Assembly: GCA_009746045.1 (NCBI GenBank)
Contig: RPFO01000253.1
Span: 4,870,645 to 4,934,644 of the forward strand
Origin: Mesostigma viride
Lineage: Eukaryota; Streptophyta; Mesostigmatophyceae; Mesostigmatales; Mesostigmataceae
Length of the DNA: 64,000 nucleotides
Direction: 5' to 3'
The notes below the pieces were generated by a model. That model did not search any database, was not told the origin of the DNA, and saw only the letters and a program-made list of their open reading frames with translations. The translations under genes were made by a program, and so were the position numbers. Positions within the stretch are counted from its first letter, which is position 1. Each line of letters opens with the position of its first letter. Below are positions 26,701-34,300 of this stretch, one piece after another.

Positions 26701-27120
26701 CCTAGTAAAACACTGGCGGCAATGCAGTGCGATGCACAAGCGAGCACCGTTGGTTGAAACATGCCGGTTGTAATTTTGTTATCGTACCCTTAGCCGGGTG
26801 TAATTATTGATCATCGCGTCAGGGGAGTTCTTGTTGATAAAGTCATCGAAGTCAGGCTGTAAATTGCAGCGGTGGAGAATATCGCCAAACGCGTAGCCCG
26901 ATGCGAAATCCTGGAGCAGGAGAAGAAGGCGTTCAAACCAGCATTACGCAGGTTATGGAAATGCTAGTATAGCACGGTATTGCAAAACGGTATGTCGTTT
27001 CTAAGAGACGAGCTGGGCGCATTGGCTGCTAAGTGGGCGTTGTTTTACCTGCTCGAAGCTGCCCACGAGCCAAGGCAGCCCGATGTCATCCCTCAGCCAC
27101 TTTTTCAACAGATCTGACAT
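752..27120 (-). CDS. CPC1: CPC1/SPEF2-like flagellar central-pair protein, 29 exons, 3' end outside window
   Basis: This split gene encodes a homolog of Chlamydomonas CPC1 and animal SPEF2, the adenylate-kinase-containing scaffold of the C1b projection of the axonemal central pair. I joined 29 exons with canonical GT-AG borders; they total 4,671 nt (1,557 codons) with matching phases and no internal stop. Order seen: CH-like domain (residues 1-109), coiled coils (about 110-480), adenylate-kinase domain (about 535-860), Ala/Lys-rich linker, then conserved C-terminal segments such as KAELLLRTDELRDALWDICD. The start ATG at 27120 opens MSDLLKKWLRDDIGLPWLV, matching the family N-terminus. The last exon seen ends at 752 with a GTGGGC donor, so the gene continues left of base 1. 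The family is usually 1,800-2,000 residues, so roughly 300 are missing. Intron borders carry many duplicated splice junctions (listed separately). Identification is from family resemblance; exon borders are my inference. Confidence 0.9.
1535..1566. repeat. GCT trinucleotide repeat after CPC1 exon 28
   Basis: About ten GCT copies in the intron; not coding in my model. Confidence 0.88.
2085..2175 (-). repeat. Copy of the 3' end and donor of CPC1 exon 27 inside the following intron
   Basis: The 90 bp resemble 2222-2300 almost base for base in blocks (CACGCACC..., CAAGTCCTCCCCCTC, GCAGGTCGTA, AACTGCTTC). The true exon end is at 2232. Confidence 0.8.
2976..3020 (+). repeat. Dispersed repeat family, 5' fragment (CPC1 intron 26)
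   Basis: About 40 bp, TATCAAGGAGACAACCAGCA then CAGGCCAGAAAT, the same start as the copy at 37808. It is followed by unrelated GGTATCTGG-type tandem sequence. Confidence 0.65.
3340..3705 (-). repeat. Acceptor-junction copies and satellite before CPC1 exon 26
   Basis: GACAGTGCCTTCTCCGGTCC (3350) and GACAGCGCCTTCTCCGCTGC (3680) copy the real junction at 3237-3260. Between them is a 50-60-bp tandem repeat built on GCATAAAGATT.GCATATCAA, about five copies. Confidence 0.75.
4270..4350 (-). repeat. Donor-side copy of CPC1 exon 25
   Basis: AGAGCAGCACGCCGTGTCTT and CATCATCACCGCCTTGAGGT repeat the exon sequence at 4448-4490, in the intron after exon 25. Confidence 0.75.
4715..5020 (-). repeat. Three acceptor-junction copies before CPC1 exon 25
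   Basis: At about 4728-4770, 4842-4878 and 4976-5015 variants of GATGAGCGACG..CTTCCAGAGCGC recur. They copy the real exon start and acceptor at 4580-4620, spaced about 120-140 bp apart. Confidence 0.8.
5105..5267 (-). repeat. Short satellite next to the donor of CPC1 exon 24
   Basis: A 15-20-bp unit around AATAGGCAGGTTAGG recurs about eight times immediately after the GTATTT donor. Confidence 0.65.
5540..5720 (-). repeat. Two acceptor-junction copies before CPC1 exon 24
   Basis: GCAGGTGCGTGCTCTGGTGG at 5569 repeats the exon start at 5457 exactly; a second, decayed copy is at about 5688-5720. A TTG microsatellite (5603-5630) separates them. Confidence 0.85.
6797..6945 (-). repeat. Two donor-side copies of CPC1 exon 22
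   Basis: Variants of GCCGGTGGTCGCAGGTGTCC with CCACAGCG at 6908-6945 and 6797-6840 copy the true exon end at 7039-7075 (CCGGCGGTCGCAGATGTCCC). Confidence 0.8.
7225..7390 (-). repeat. Two acceptor-junction copies before CPC1 exon 22
   Basis: GCAGGTCCAGGTCCATGGCA with TCAAACTCCAGC (7335-7380) and a weaker copy at 7229-7270 repeat the exon start and acceptor at 7127-7165. Confidence 0.8.
7405..7505. repeat. GT-rich microsatellite
   Basis: Interrupted TG/GT tract with CGCG breaks, in CPC1 intron 21. Confidence 0.85.
8486..8546 (+). repeat. tRNA-like (SINE-type) repeat, copy 1
   Basis: GCAAAATTGTGCTAGAGGTC followed by GTGTTCGATTCC, a good RNA polymerase III B-box. It matches 39392-39462 read on the opposite strand. 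The T-stem does not pair well, so this is not a functional tRNA. A weak A-box-like TAGCGCAGTTAGA lies 130 bp upstream. Confidence 0.45.
8722..9215 (-). repeat. 64-bp acceptor-junction array before CPC1 exon 21
   Basis: Six near-identical starts at 8722 (the real exon), 8786, 8850, 8914, 8978 and 9042, each 64 bp apart, then two decayed copies near 9118 and 9193. Every unit holds TCACAG followed by about 18 bp of exon 21 (GTCAAGCTGCAGTACCTC on the minus strand), so each carries a usable-looking acceptor. Confidence 0.92.
9759..10474 (-). repeat. 34-bp donor-junction array after CPC1 exon 20
   Basis: Twenty-one units of 34 bp (one lacks a base near 10260) run up to the real donor of exon 20. 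On the minus strand each holds GCCAGGTACATCAATTTGG, that is the exon end CCAG plus the GTACAT donor. Units are almost identical, so the expansion is recent. Because 34 is not a multiple of 3 and the unit has no stop, all three frames stay open and create long spurious reading frames. Confidence 0.95.
10475..12301 (-). CDS. CPC1: CPC1 exons 18-20: Ala/Lys-rich linker and start of the post-kinase region
   Basis: Exon 18 (11856-12301) encodes 148 residues made mostly of Ala, Glu and Lys, predicted as one long alanine-rich helix. Exon 19 (11173-11365) is Pro/Lys/Ala-rich with APPGKKGAKGQPEPEEPELP and looks disordered. Exon 20 (10475-10590) returns to family sequence: ILFKQWRALEDSFLKGGLRH followed by LREERALALDYFRQ, matching the SPEF2 segment after the kinase domain. 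Exon 19 to 20 joins in phase 1 through a GTGGGT donor; a GTGAGG donor 4 bp further on would break the frame. The plus-strand Ala-rich reading frame over exon 18 is its antisense shadow. Confidence 0.82.
10710..11170 (-). repeat. Donor-junction copies after CPC1 exon 19
   Basis: Eight degenerate copies of CACCCGCAAACGCCTTGTCC occur near 10713, 10745, 10780, 10817, 10882, 11051, 11092 and 11131, before the true donor at 11171. The two nearest are nearly perfect and spaced 39 bp. Confidence 0.88.
12595..12822 (+). repeat. Dispersed repeat family, long copy 1 (CPC1 intron 17)
   Basis: Shares about 220 bp with 37808-38030 in the same orientation, beginning ACAACCAGCGCAGGCCAGAA and including ATGGTAGCTCGAGCCTGCCG and GGAGATGGAAATGTGTAGCC. 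No coding potential is seen. Confidence 0.85.
13124..17895 (-). CDS. CPC1: CPC1 exons 11-17: adenylate-kinase-like domain
   Basis: Exons: 17722-17895, 16984-17173, 16177-16406, 15577-15640, 14587-14936, 14215-14378 and 13124-13458. Exon 12 ends inside a Walker A motif, GAPFSG, and exon 13 supplies KTT, so a phase-1 intron splits the P-loop. Exon 14 (64 nt) gives VPDQLVVQLIVAAIRTLK, the helix that normally precedes the second kinase motif. Exon 15 gives RGFILDGFPLT after an Ala/Lys/Gly-rich insertion. Exon 16 gives the LID motif GRRVDPLTGRVYHLEF. The nucleotide-binding Lys and the Asp of DGFP are present, so the fold may be catalytically competent. In the family this domain is proposed to help keep ATP balanced in the flagellum. 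Confidence 0.9.
14440..14510 (-). repeat. Acceptor-junction copy before CPC1 exon 16
   Basis: GGGGCAGGCTCCTCATCCTG and the preceding CTCCACCAGCAGCCCAAG copy exon 16 (14333-14385). On the minus strand it reads DEEPAP again, out of register further on. Confidence 0.85.
15655..15730 (-). repeat. Short duplication before CPC1 exon 14
   Basis: GGAAGCATAAGGGGCACC occurs twice (15664 and 15704), each followed by variants of the sequence just upstream of the exon 14 acceptor. Confidence 0.65.
16465..16615 (-). repeat. 27-bp satellite near the acceptor of CPC1 exon 13
   Basis: About five units built on GGGGGGGTTAGGTTAGTAAC. Confidence 0.75.
17601..17672 (-). repeat. Donor-side copy of CPC1 exon 11
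   Basis: CTCTCACCTGGTCAATGATG then GTGACCACCGGCGTGGGC repeats the exon end at 17712-17785, with a deletion of the middle. The copied donor is intact. Confidence 0.88.
18000..18355 (-). repeat. Four acceptor-junction copies before CPC1 exon 11
   Basis: Variants of CTCGGCCAGGCCCATGAGCT with GTGGGG recur near 18010-18050, 18108-18148, 18206-18240 and 18320-18352. They copy the exon start and acceptor at 17865-17905. Some retain the polypurine run that is the minus-strand polypyrimidine tract. Confidence 0.85.
18889..24897 (-). CDS. CPC1: CPC1 exons 5-10: coiled-coil region
   Basis: Exons: 24799-24897, 24141-24221, 23008-23091, 20338-20565, 19542-19922 and 18889-18960, all phase 0. The encoded stretch is rich in Glu, Arg, Lys and Gln. 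The 127-residue exon 9 (19542-19922) is an almost continuous charged helix, starting ESEAYLDRIKAKKAEETAAR and ending in the family-typical REN..R.QQYE..RARD pattern. Exon 8 has an acidic break with DEPSVDAPNDDI. The introns are long (up to 2.4 kb) and contain satellites. Exons 7 and 8 could hide another small exon between them, but the frame joins cleanly without one. Confidence 0.82.
19478..19540 (-). repeat. Short satellite next to the donor of CPC1 exon 9
   Basis: Four 19-bp units of CCAATAATTACTTCC immediately follow the exon 9 donor. Confidence 0.75.
20000..20215 (-). repeat. Three acceptor-junction copies before CPC1 exon 9
   Basis: GGTAGGCCTTCGACTCCAG (20005), GGTAGACCTCCGACTCCAG (20081) and GGTAGGCGTCCGACTCCTG (20186) copy the true junction at 19907-19926. 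AGGAATAGGAA-type spacer separates them. Confidence 0.88.
21955..22235 (-). repeat. CACCATGTTCTGCC repeat in CPC1 intron 7
   Basis: Four or five copies of CCCACCATGTTCTGCCC occur at 60-90-bp spacing. No link to a splice junction is visible. Confidence 0.7.
22893..22935 (-). repeat. Donor-side copy of CPC1 exon 7
   Basis: CACCATCTTGTTGCGATGCT then CGGATCGCTCC resembles the exon end at 23010-23042. Confidence 0.75.
24640..24700 (-). repeat. Donor-side copy of CPC1 exon 5
   Basis: GCCACTCACTGACTTGCCAA with ACCCCGCCGCAT copies the exon end and donor at 24790-24822. Confidence 0.75.
25183..25300 (-). repeat. Two donor-side copies of CPC1 exon 4
   Basis: CGCACGCACCAGCTCCTTGT at 25188 is identical to the true exon end at 25371; GCGAACGCACCAGCTCCTCG at 25272 is a variant. 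Confidence 0.88.
25379..27120 (-). CDS. CPC1: CPC1 exons 1-4: N-terminal CH-like domain
   Basis: Exon 1 is 27049-27120, exon 2 26788-26910, exon 3 26432-26482 and exon 4 25379-25459, all joined in phase 0. Together they give the calponin-homology-like domain typical of SPEF2/CPC1: DFASGYAFGDILHRC in exon 2, the conserved PTMTKLGVKMDSRVASA strand in exon 3, and VVYELKMALDALNKEL in exon 4. In the family this domain is at the extreme N-terminus and is thought to contact microtubules. Exon 3 is only 51 nt and was found by looking for the expected family segment between exons 2 and 4. The CAG acceptor and GTACGT donor around it are good. Confidence 0.88.
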
Positions 27121-28328
27121 TTTTACGAGAAAGCTAATGTGCTATAGTTGCATTACGCTGAGATGATAGATATGTCACAATAAATTTGGCCACGTAACGC
27201 GCCAGTAATTTAAAGTATTGGACCAGCGTGGCCTTGCATCTTATGGTCCATCATGCTCTGACCTCTGACATTAGCAAGGCATGCAGCCATAACGTTGAAA
27301 TTTCCTGGCCAGTTTGATTATTGTTCTTTCCCGAGAATGTACATGAACGGAATTGTTACGTGCAGAATGGGTGCGGGACTGCGGGTTGACCTCCAAAAAT
27401 ACCATGGCTGGCTTGCATCCACGAAATTCACCGTTTTGCCAGACAGATGACAGAATAAGCGCCGGCTTCAGGCTTGACACGGCGAGTCTACTACATAGTC
27501 TACTACAGCTGTTGGAGCACAACATCTGTTTGCCGTACCAGTCCGGTTCACAAATCGGAATGAACTATGACTAACAAAGAAAAAAAAACTTTTAAAGTAC
27601 TTGTACTCAAATGAATGTTGTCACCAGATATTATTCGGAGACGGAATACGGATCATGCGTTTCAAAGGGCTACCGTAGCTCCTGCCTCCTGTTACAGCCG
27701 TTTCCTGATCTCTGCATGTGCGGCGTGGGCAACAACAACAGCAACAACAACAGCAACAACAACAGCAACAACAACAACAACATTAACTTGTTGGGAATTG
27801 TGACGATTCTGCATGTTCCCATCAGCTGCTATCTACAGTGCCGTAAGCGGAACCGCCCACACAATTGTGACGATTCGTCGTACCTGAAATTCCAGACCGC
27901 CGTACCGGGAAGTCAAGCGCGCCACGAGTAGCGAAGCGATTGCATGCCATTTGGAAAAGACTGGTGAGCTGTGCAAGCTGACGAGCGCAAACACCCACGG
28001 TATGGCGATGGCAGGCATCAATGCTAAGAGGTGACCCAGTAGAAAGCATGGCGACACGGGCTCAGGCCGGCTAACTAGTGCGCTTCCGTAAATTATTATG
28101 TTTTCTGGCATGCAAAGATGTGTAGGGCTGTGACGATTGGGGAGACATCCCAGTAATCTGCACATTTTTTCGTCGCGTGTCCCCATATAGCGAGCGATGC
28201 CAGGAAGAGCGTTGTTTGGTCAGGCTAGGCTACCTGATGTCGTAGTAGGCTTGTGCAAGGGCCTTAGGTGGAATGGAATGGTACTGTTTTAGGGACGGGG
28301 TTATGTATGCCTCCCTTTTGGATAGGCT
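27121..28328. promoter_or_regulatory. Divergent spacer between CPC1 and the PPR gene
   Basis: 1.2 kb between two oppositely oriented start codons, so it should hold both promoters. I see no TATA box or other motif I would defend. Holds the CAACAA repeat. Confidence 0.5.
27736..27783. repeat. CAACAA/CAACAG repeat in the CPC1-PPR spacer
   Basis: Eight CAACAACAG-type units. Confidence 0.88.
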
Positions 28329-31300
28329 ATGTCAGCGATCGGCAGGCATGTTAACCGCGGCGGGTTGCTACTGCGACAACTTCCCAAAAATGGGCTGTCC
28401 TGCTGCAGGCATTCGTCGAATGACCGCTGTGGGCTCAATTATGCCTGCCACGTTAGGTGCCTAAAGAGTTCGCCCTTTGTATGCGGTAGGAGTGAACTCG
28501 GCAGATGGCAAGGAGATGGTGCCAGCGGCGGTGCGGCAGCTCCCGGCGGTAAGCGACAGTTCTTGAGTTAGTGTTGTGTGCTCCATGATATGTACATAAT
28601 CGACTTCCACATCGCTGCTCTTGTAGTAGGCATTCTGCACATTGCCAAGATGTAGCGTGCAGCCCTTTGTCTCTACTAGCTGTGTCATTGCCGCATGCCA
28701 GGAAAACGCTGCTAAATTTTGCAAATATCTCTTCCCGCGGCCTCCTAGCTTTTGCCGACAGCCTGCGCCTGTAGAAAGCAAAGCCGACAGTCGCACCATG
28801 CTCATGAAGTGATTTGCGTACACCGTTCACGTTTTCCTGGCCTACGTTGTCCGACCACCGTGGCTGGCACATCCGACCAACGTGGCATATTTACGTGTCC
28901 AACCGCTGTGGCTCACCTATCTAACCATCATGGCTTATTTTCGTTCCAGCCACAGCGGCTTGCGTGTCCCACTACTCTAGCTGACGTGTCTACCCATTGT
29001 GGCCACTGCGGCCACCCACCGTGGCTACCGTGTCCAGTGTTTTCATCTGCTGACGTGTCCACCCAAGGCGGCTTATTGTGTCCCACATTTTTGGTAAATT
29101 GTGTCCAATTTGCATGTCCTGCGTGCTTACGTGTCCACCCAGGGGACGGCCACCTGCTGCGCGAGCTGGCAGTTCTCTACCGCACGTGGCACAACCCGGA
29201 CGCCGGGCCCGTGCTGACAAGTGCATCCGCCCAGGGGACGTCCAAACCTCCCGGCACAAGGGGGGCGACTGTAGCGGGTCCCAAGTCTGGGGTGGGAGGG
29301 GCCCCGAGCGACAGCCAAGCCCAAAGTGGTGTGGATCCAGCCCAGCCTCTCCATCCTTATAGCACCGGTCCAAGCCAGTCGCTCCATGCCTCTGACCTGG
29401 ACGGACACATTAATGCTAGCGCTGGCTTTCCCTCGCGGTCGCCAGCGAACAAATCCGTCATCGTCACCCCTTATACTGTCACCAGTCCCCGACGGCCGTT
29501 CAAGGCCCCCATCAATGGTGGCACCAAGGCCCCGAAAGGAAGCAGTCTCCCTGCCGCCAGTTCGTCAGGCATGGCCTTGTCGTCAGACAGCATAACATTC
29601 CCATCAGAGAGGGATAGTGGCGCAGCGAGTGCCCACGCAAACGTTGTCTCGCGACAGGGGGATCCCCTGCTCGATCCCCCCCCGGAGGGCCACCTGGCAT
29701 GGGGCCAGCAGCTCGTGGGGCCGTCGGGGGCAGCCGCGTCCCTGCCAGGGCGGCGCGAGGGAGGTGCATCTATCGCCACCACTTCCCAAGGCAGCCACGT
29801 GGGAGGTGTCCCTACCATGTTTCACTCCTCATCCTCGGCCAGCCATCATCGCGAACCGCCGTCATCATCGTCGTCCGGATCGACGACGTCATCGTCCTTG
29901 CCACCGCCATCGATGGCATCATCATCGCCATCGACGTCGTCCCCGCCACCGTCATCGGCGGCCTTGCCAGTGCCATCGATGAGACCACCATCTTCGGGGG
30001 GCCTGTCCTCGCTGCCGTCACCAACCAGGTCTTCTCTGTCCCGCCACCAGCAAGGTCCCCAGGGTGGGCCAGGTGACCGGTCAGCTGCCCGACCAGACGT
30101 GGAGCGCCAGTCCGATGTCTCAACACCGTCTGGGGTCTTCCACCAATCCATTTTGTCATCGGATCTACCACACGCATCAGGCGCCACGGGGAGCTACCCG
30201 CACTCGGACGTATCTCTGTACCAGCAAGAACTCGATGCGCTTGAGGAGAAGGAGACGATAGTGAGGGGCGGGCAAGGTGGAGGGAGCGGAGGGGGAGGGA
30301 GCGGTGGCAAGGCAGGAGGGGTGGGCGGGGGCGGGGGGGGCGCGGCGGACGCCTTGTTGGCAGCGTGCACCAGGGGGGATGCCTGGGGGGTTGCGGCTGC
30401 GTTTGCAAGCGTTTCCATGGCGGGACAGGTGGACGCCCGGCTGCTCTCGGCCGCGCTGTCATCACTCCTGCAGCTGGGGGTGGGGGGTTCACAGCGGGGG
30501 GTGGGGGGCCCAAATCTTGGTGGGGGGCAAGCAAAGCTGGGGCAAGGAGGGCGAGGAGCAACGCTTGGGGGTGGGGCAGCTTTGGCGGAGGGCAGCGCAA
30601 AGCTGATAGATGGGGAAAGTTTGCCTACTGGGGAGTCGGGTGATCCAGCGGGTGCCTTGTTGGGACCGGACGTGCTGACGACCGCAACACCGGGATCGGT
30701 CGATTCTACCGCCGTCACGGATCCTGCTGCCACCTTCCAGCGGCTGCTATCAGACGGCGTCTTAAAGCCTTTTGCGGACAAGCACGGGGCGGTGACGGCC
30801 GGTTCACTCCTGCAGGGTTATCTCGCGGGGAGTAAAGGGCGGGGGCGTGCGGCAGCAGGTAGCATGGCGCGAGAGGCCGTGAGGTCGCTCTTTGTGCCGG
30901 GGGGGTGGCTGCGGACCGCGGGCGACTCGGACGCGGCAGTGTCGCTGCTGCAGGTCATGAGCACGCAGGGGGTGGACCCAGGCGCATCCCTGTGGGCGGA
31001 ATTCGGCACGCTGTGCGGCGAGGCGGTTGAGATTAAGTCCCGGTCACAACAACAGCAGCATCAGCAGCATGCGGTGAGCGGGGAGGGGCTTCGGGGTGTG
31101 GGTCAATTCAGCCCGCCGGTCCCTGGTCCTGGGGAGACCCGGGACCGGTTCACCTCTCGCGCGAGAAAGGAGGTCGCTGGTCTCGTTCAGGAGCTGTTGC
31201 TGCGCTCCGGAATGGGCCCAGGGACCAGTGGGCCCAGCTCCGTTGGCAGGAATAACCCCTTGTCTTTCTCGTCAGGTTTGGCTTTCCCGCAGGACCGCCA

Positions 31301-34300
31301 GCATTTGCCACCATCTTCGTCCACCGCTGGCATGGCGGCATCGCTGTCCCCCGCGGCGGTGGCATTAGCGCGGCTAGTGCCTGTCCGTGAAGGAGCCATC
31401 GATGGTTCCACACGGGCAAGGGAGGGTGGTCCGGCGCCTATCTTGGCTCCCCCCTCGGCCACCGCCGCCCGGGGCAACGCACCTGCCACCGACGCAGCTG
31501 CCGCGGCGGCCATGGTTGGCCCATCGCGGGTTGCCCCGTCGCCGCCGTCGCCAGCAGGGTGGCAGGTGCTGCCGCCACGTCAAGAGCAGGAGCAGGGAGC
31601 TGATGCTTGCGGCGACACGAGCGGTGGCCCCAGCAGGGCCAGGGACCCCCTGCAGATGGGCCGCGACCTGGCCTCCGCGGGTGCGGCGCTGCGGTGGTCG
31701 CTCTCCCAGGGCGTTCCGCTCGGGCCGCATGCGTACGGGCCCCTGCTGTGCCTGGCGCTGCGCGCGGGGATTTCTGGCATCCCCCTCTTGCTGGACGCGC
31801 TGGCGGGGATGCGGGCGGAAGGGGTGACGTTTGCTAGGGACAACCGCATGGGGATGCCCGTGCTGGACGCGTTCCTGCAGCTGGGGGCGGGGGTGGGCGG
31901 CGCCAAGCGGGGGTGGGCAGGGGTCAGCTTGCCGGGGTTGGCAGTATCGGGCACCATGCCGGGTTTGAGAGGGCAGGCAGTTTTGGCTGGGCCCCCCACG
32001 GGGGCAGGGGTGGTTCTGCAAGGAGAGGACTTCCCGTCGCCATCCTCATCGTCATCCTTGGCCGGATCATCCTCATCCTTGAACTCGTCGAACCGGTACA
32101 GTACTGTGATTCCATCGAGTCCTTACCTGGGCAACGTGGGCAGGAGCGTTGACGAGCTCTTTGGCACGGGCAGCGATGCCCCTCGAGGGCCGAGCGTGGC
32201 GGAATCGACCCGTCAGCGGGTTGACTCAGCCCCTCCCCGTTCGGAGGCGCTCGAGGTCCTCCGCGCGTTGTACCGAGACGAGGGCGTGGTCAGGTCGGAC
32301 TCGGGTCGTCGGATGATTGTTTTCCTGGCACGGGGGCTGCTGCAGCACGTGGTGACCGATTTGGACGCGGCGCACCGGCATCCGTCACCGCACTCCTCTT
32401 CTCCCACTTCTTCTTCTTCTTGTCCTGCTTTGACACCTACCCCTGGGCTTACCCCTTTCTCGGCAAAGTACGACATGGGTGGCGTGTCGGGCGGTAGCCT
32501 TACACCCCCAGGTGGCGGCATGGATGTGACGGAGGAGGAGCGGTTACGGCATCGATGGATGGACGCTGTATACGACCGTCCTACGTCCGATCTGCTCCCC
32601 AGTGAGCCGAGCCGGCGAAGAAGGCCGGCCCGCTGGAGAGCGCGGGTCGCGGCTGAAGCAAAGTCGAGTATGGCGCTAGCAGATCACCCCGTCGAGGATG
32701 CCCAGTCGAGGGCGTACCGGCGGTGGCTAGAGGTGAGGCTTGATGAGGGCGTGGGCACGCTGCTTCTGCTACAGGGTTGTGGGTGGGTCGGCCCCAGCTG
32801 GGACGCCCACTGGGGGCAGAAGCTTCTTGCGTCCGCCACCGCCACGGGCCAGGCGTCGCGGGCGTTGCTGCTGTACGAGCAGCTGCTCGCGTGGGGCGCG
32901 GCGCCGACGCTGTACCCTCGCAACGCTCCCCCCCAGCCGCCTGCGAGCTTGGGTCCTTCCTTTCCCAAAGGTGTGTCGGGGTCAGAGCGGGGGGACGATG
33001 TCGTGGACGCGGCAGGGTTAGACTCGTCGGGTAACGAGTTGTCGCGTGAAGGGGTTTTGCTTGAAGGGGGAGATATGCCAGGCGTCCGATTCGGTGACAT
33101 CATGGCGCAGGCCGCGGCGGTTGCCCAGAAGCCATTCACTTCCCTAGCGGCTCTCCTGCTGCGCGAGGGGCGCCCCAACGCCGTGCTCGCCCTCGCGGAG
33201 AGGCTCCACGCGGCGGGCCACCTGCGAGTCCTCCACCTGGGAGCGTTCTCACACGTGGTCGCGGCGTACGGGATGACGGGCGACGTCACAGGCGCCCTCC
33301 TGTACACGAAACGTGCATACGCTCATGGGATGAGGGCAACCCCTGGCCGCATGGAGGCCCTCATGAGGGCGTGCATCGCGGGGGGCCAGCCGGCCCGCGT
33401 GCTCGCCATAAAGCGCCACATGGAGCGACGGGGCGTGGTCCCGGACACTGCCTGCTACCTGGCCCTGCTCGACGGGTGCCGCCAGGGGGGCCTGTTCGCC
33501 GAGGCGGCCGGGATTTTTGAGGAGATGAAGGAGCGGGGGGGGAGGCTCGCGGTGCCCCCGGGGGCATACCGGGCGCTCGTCGGGGCGGCATTGAAGGGGG
33601 GTCGCCCGGCGGAGGCGTTGGCAGTTCTCCAGGTCATGGCGGAGGAAGGGCTGATCAATGGGCCGAGCGCCGCCGTGGTCAGGGAGGCGATGGGGGGGAA
33701 CCTGGGCGGCGCGCTCGCGCATATGCGTCAGGCGTGGCTGGATGAGGAGGCTCGGGCGAGGGTTGAAGTTGGGTGGCCGGCAGAGGGTCTCCAACCCTTT
33801 CCACCACAGATGCATGGGTCCGCATCAATGCATGGCTTGCCATCGAGCGCTCAAGCCGAAGTGGCATCAATGCATGATAACTCTCCGTCGAGGTCAGGAG
33901 ACCTGGGGGTGGCAGCGGGGCCGACGGCGGGCGGGGAGGTGGGGAGGGTTGCGAATGGCAGCGGCAAGAGAGGTGTCTTGGGTGAGCACGTGCTGCTCCC
34001 GGGGGACAGGGACTATGCGAGCAACCCGGTGGTCATAACCGATGAGGTCCGCGCTGGGCTTGAGAGGGTGAAGACCATGGCCGAGAAGCTCCAAGACGCG
34101 GAGGGGGGTGATGCAGAGGAGGCAGAGAGGGATGGGATGTCGACGGAGGGGCGTGCATGGCGGGGGCGCGAGGGCGAGGCACAAGCAGACCGCTCAGGCG
34201 TTGCGTCGCAGGCAGAAGCAGACGAGGGCGTGACGTCACCAGGGGGACCGCGGCTGTCACCTCCAGAGACGGACGCAGGCACAGGCATCGGGGCTGTTTC

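Noticed and set aside
28752-29142. N-terminal 130 codons of the long PPR open frame starting at 28752
   Set aside because: This stretch is repetitive, has acceptor-copy structure and no protein-like composition. A spliced start at 28329-28548 joined to 29143 fits phase and leader composition better.
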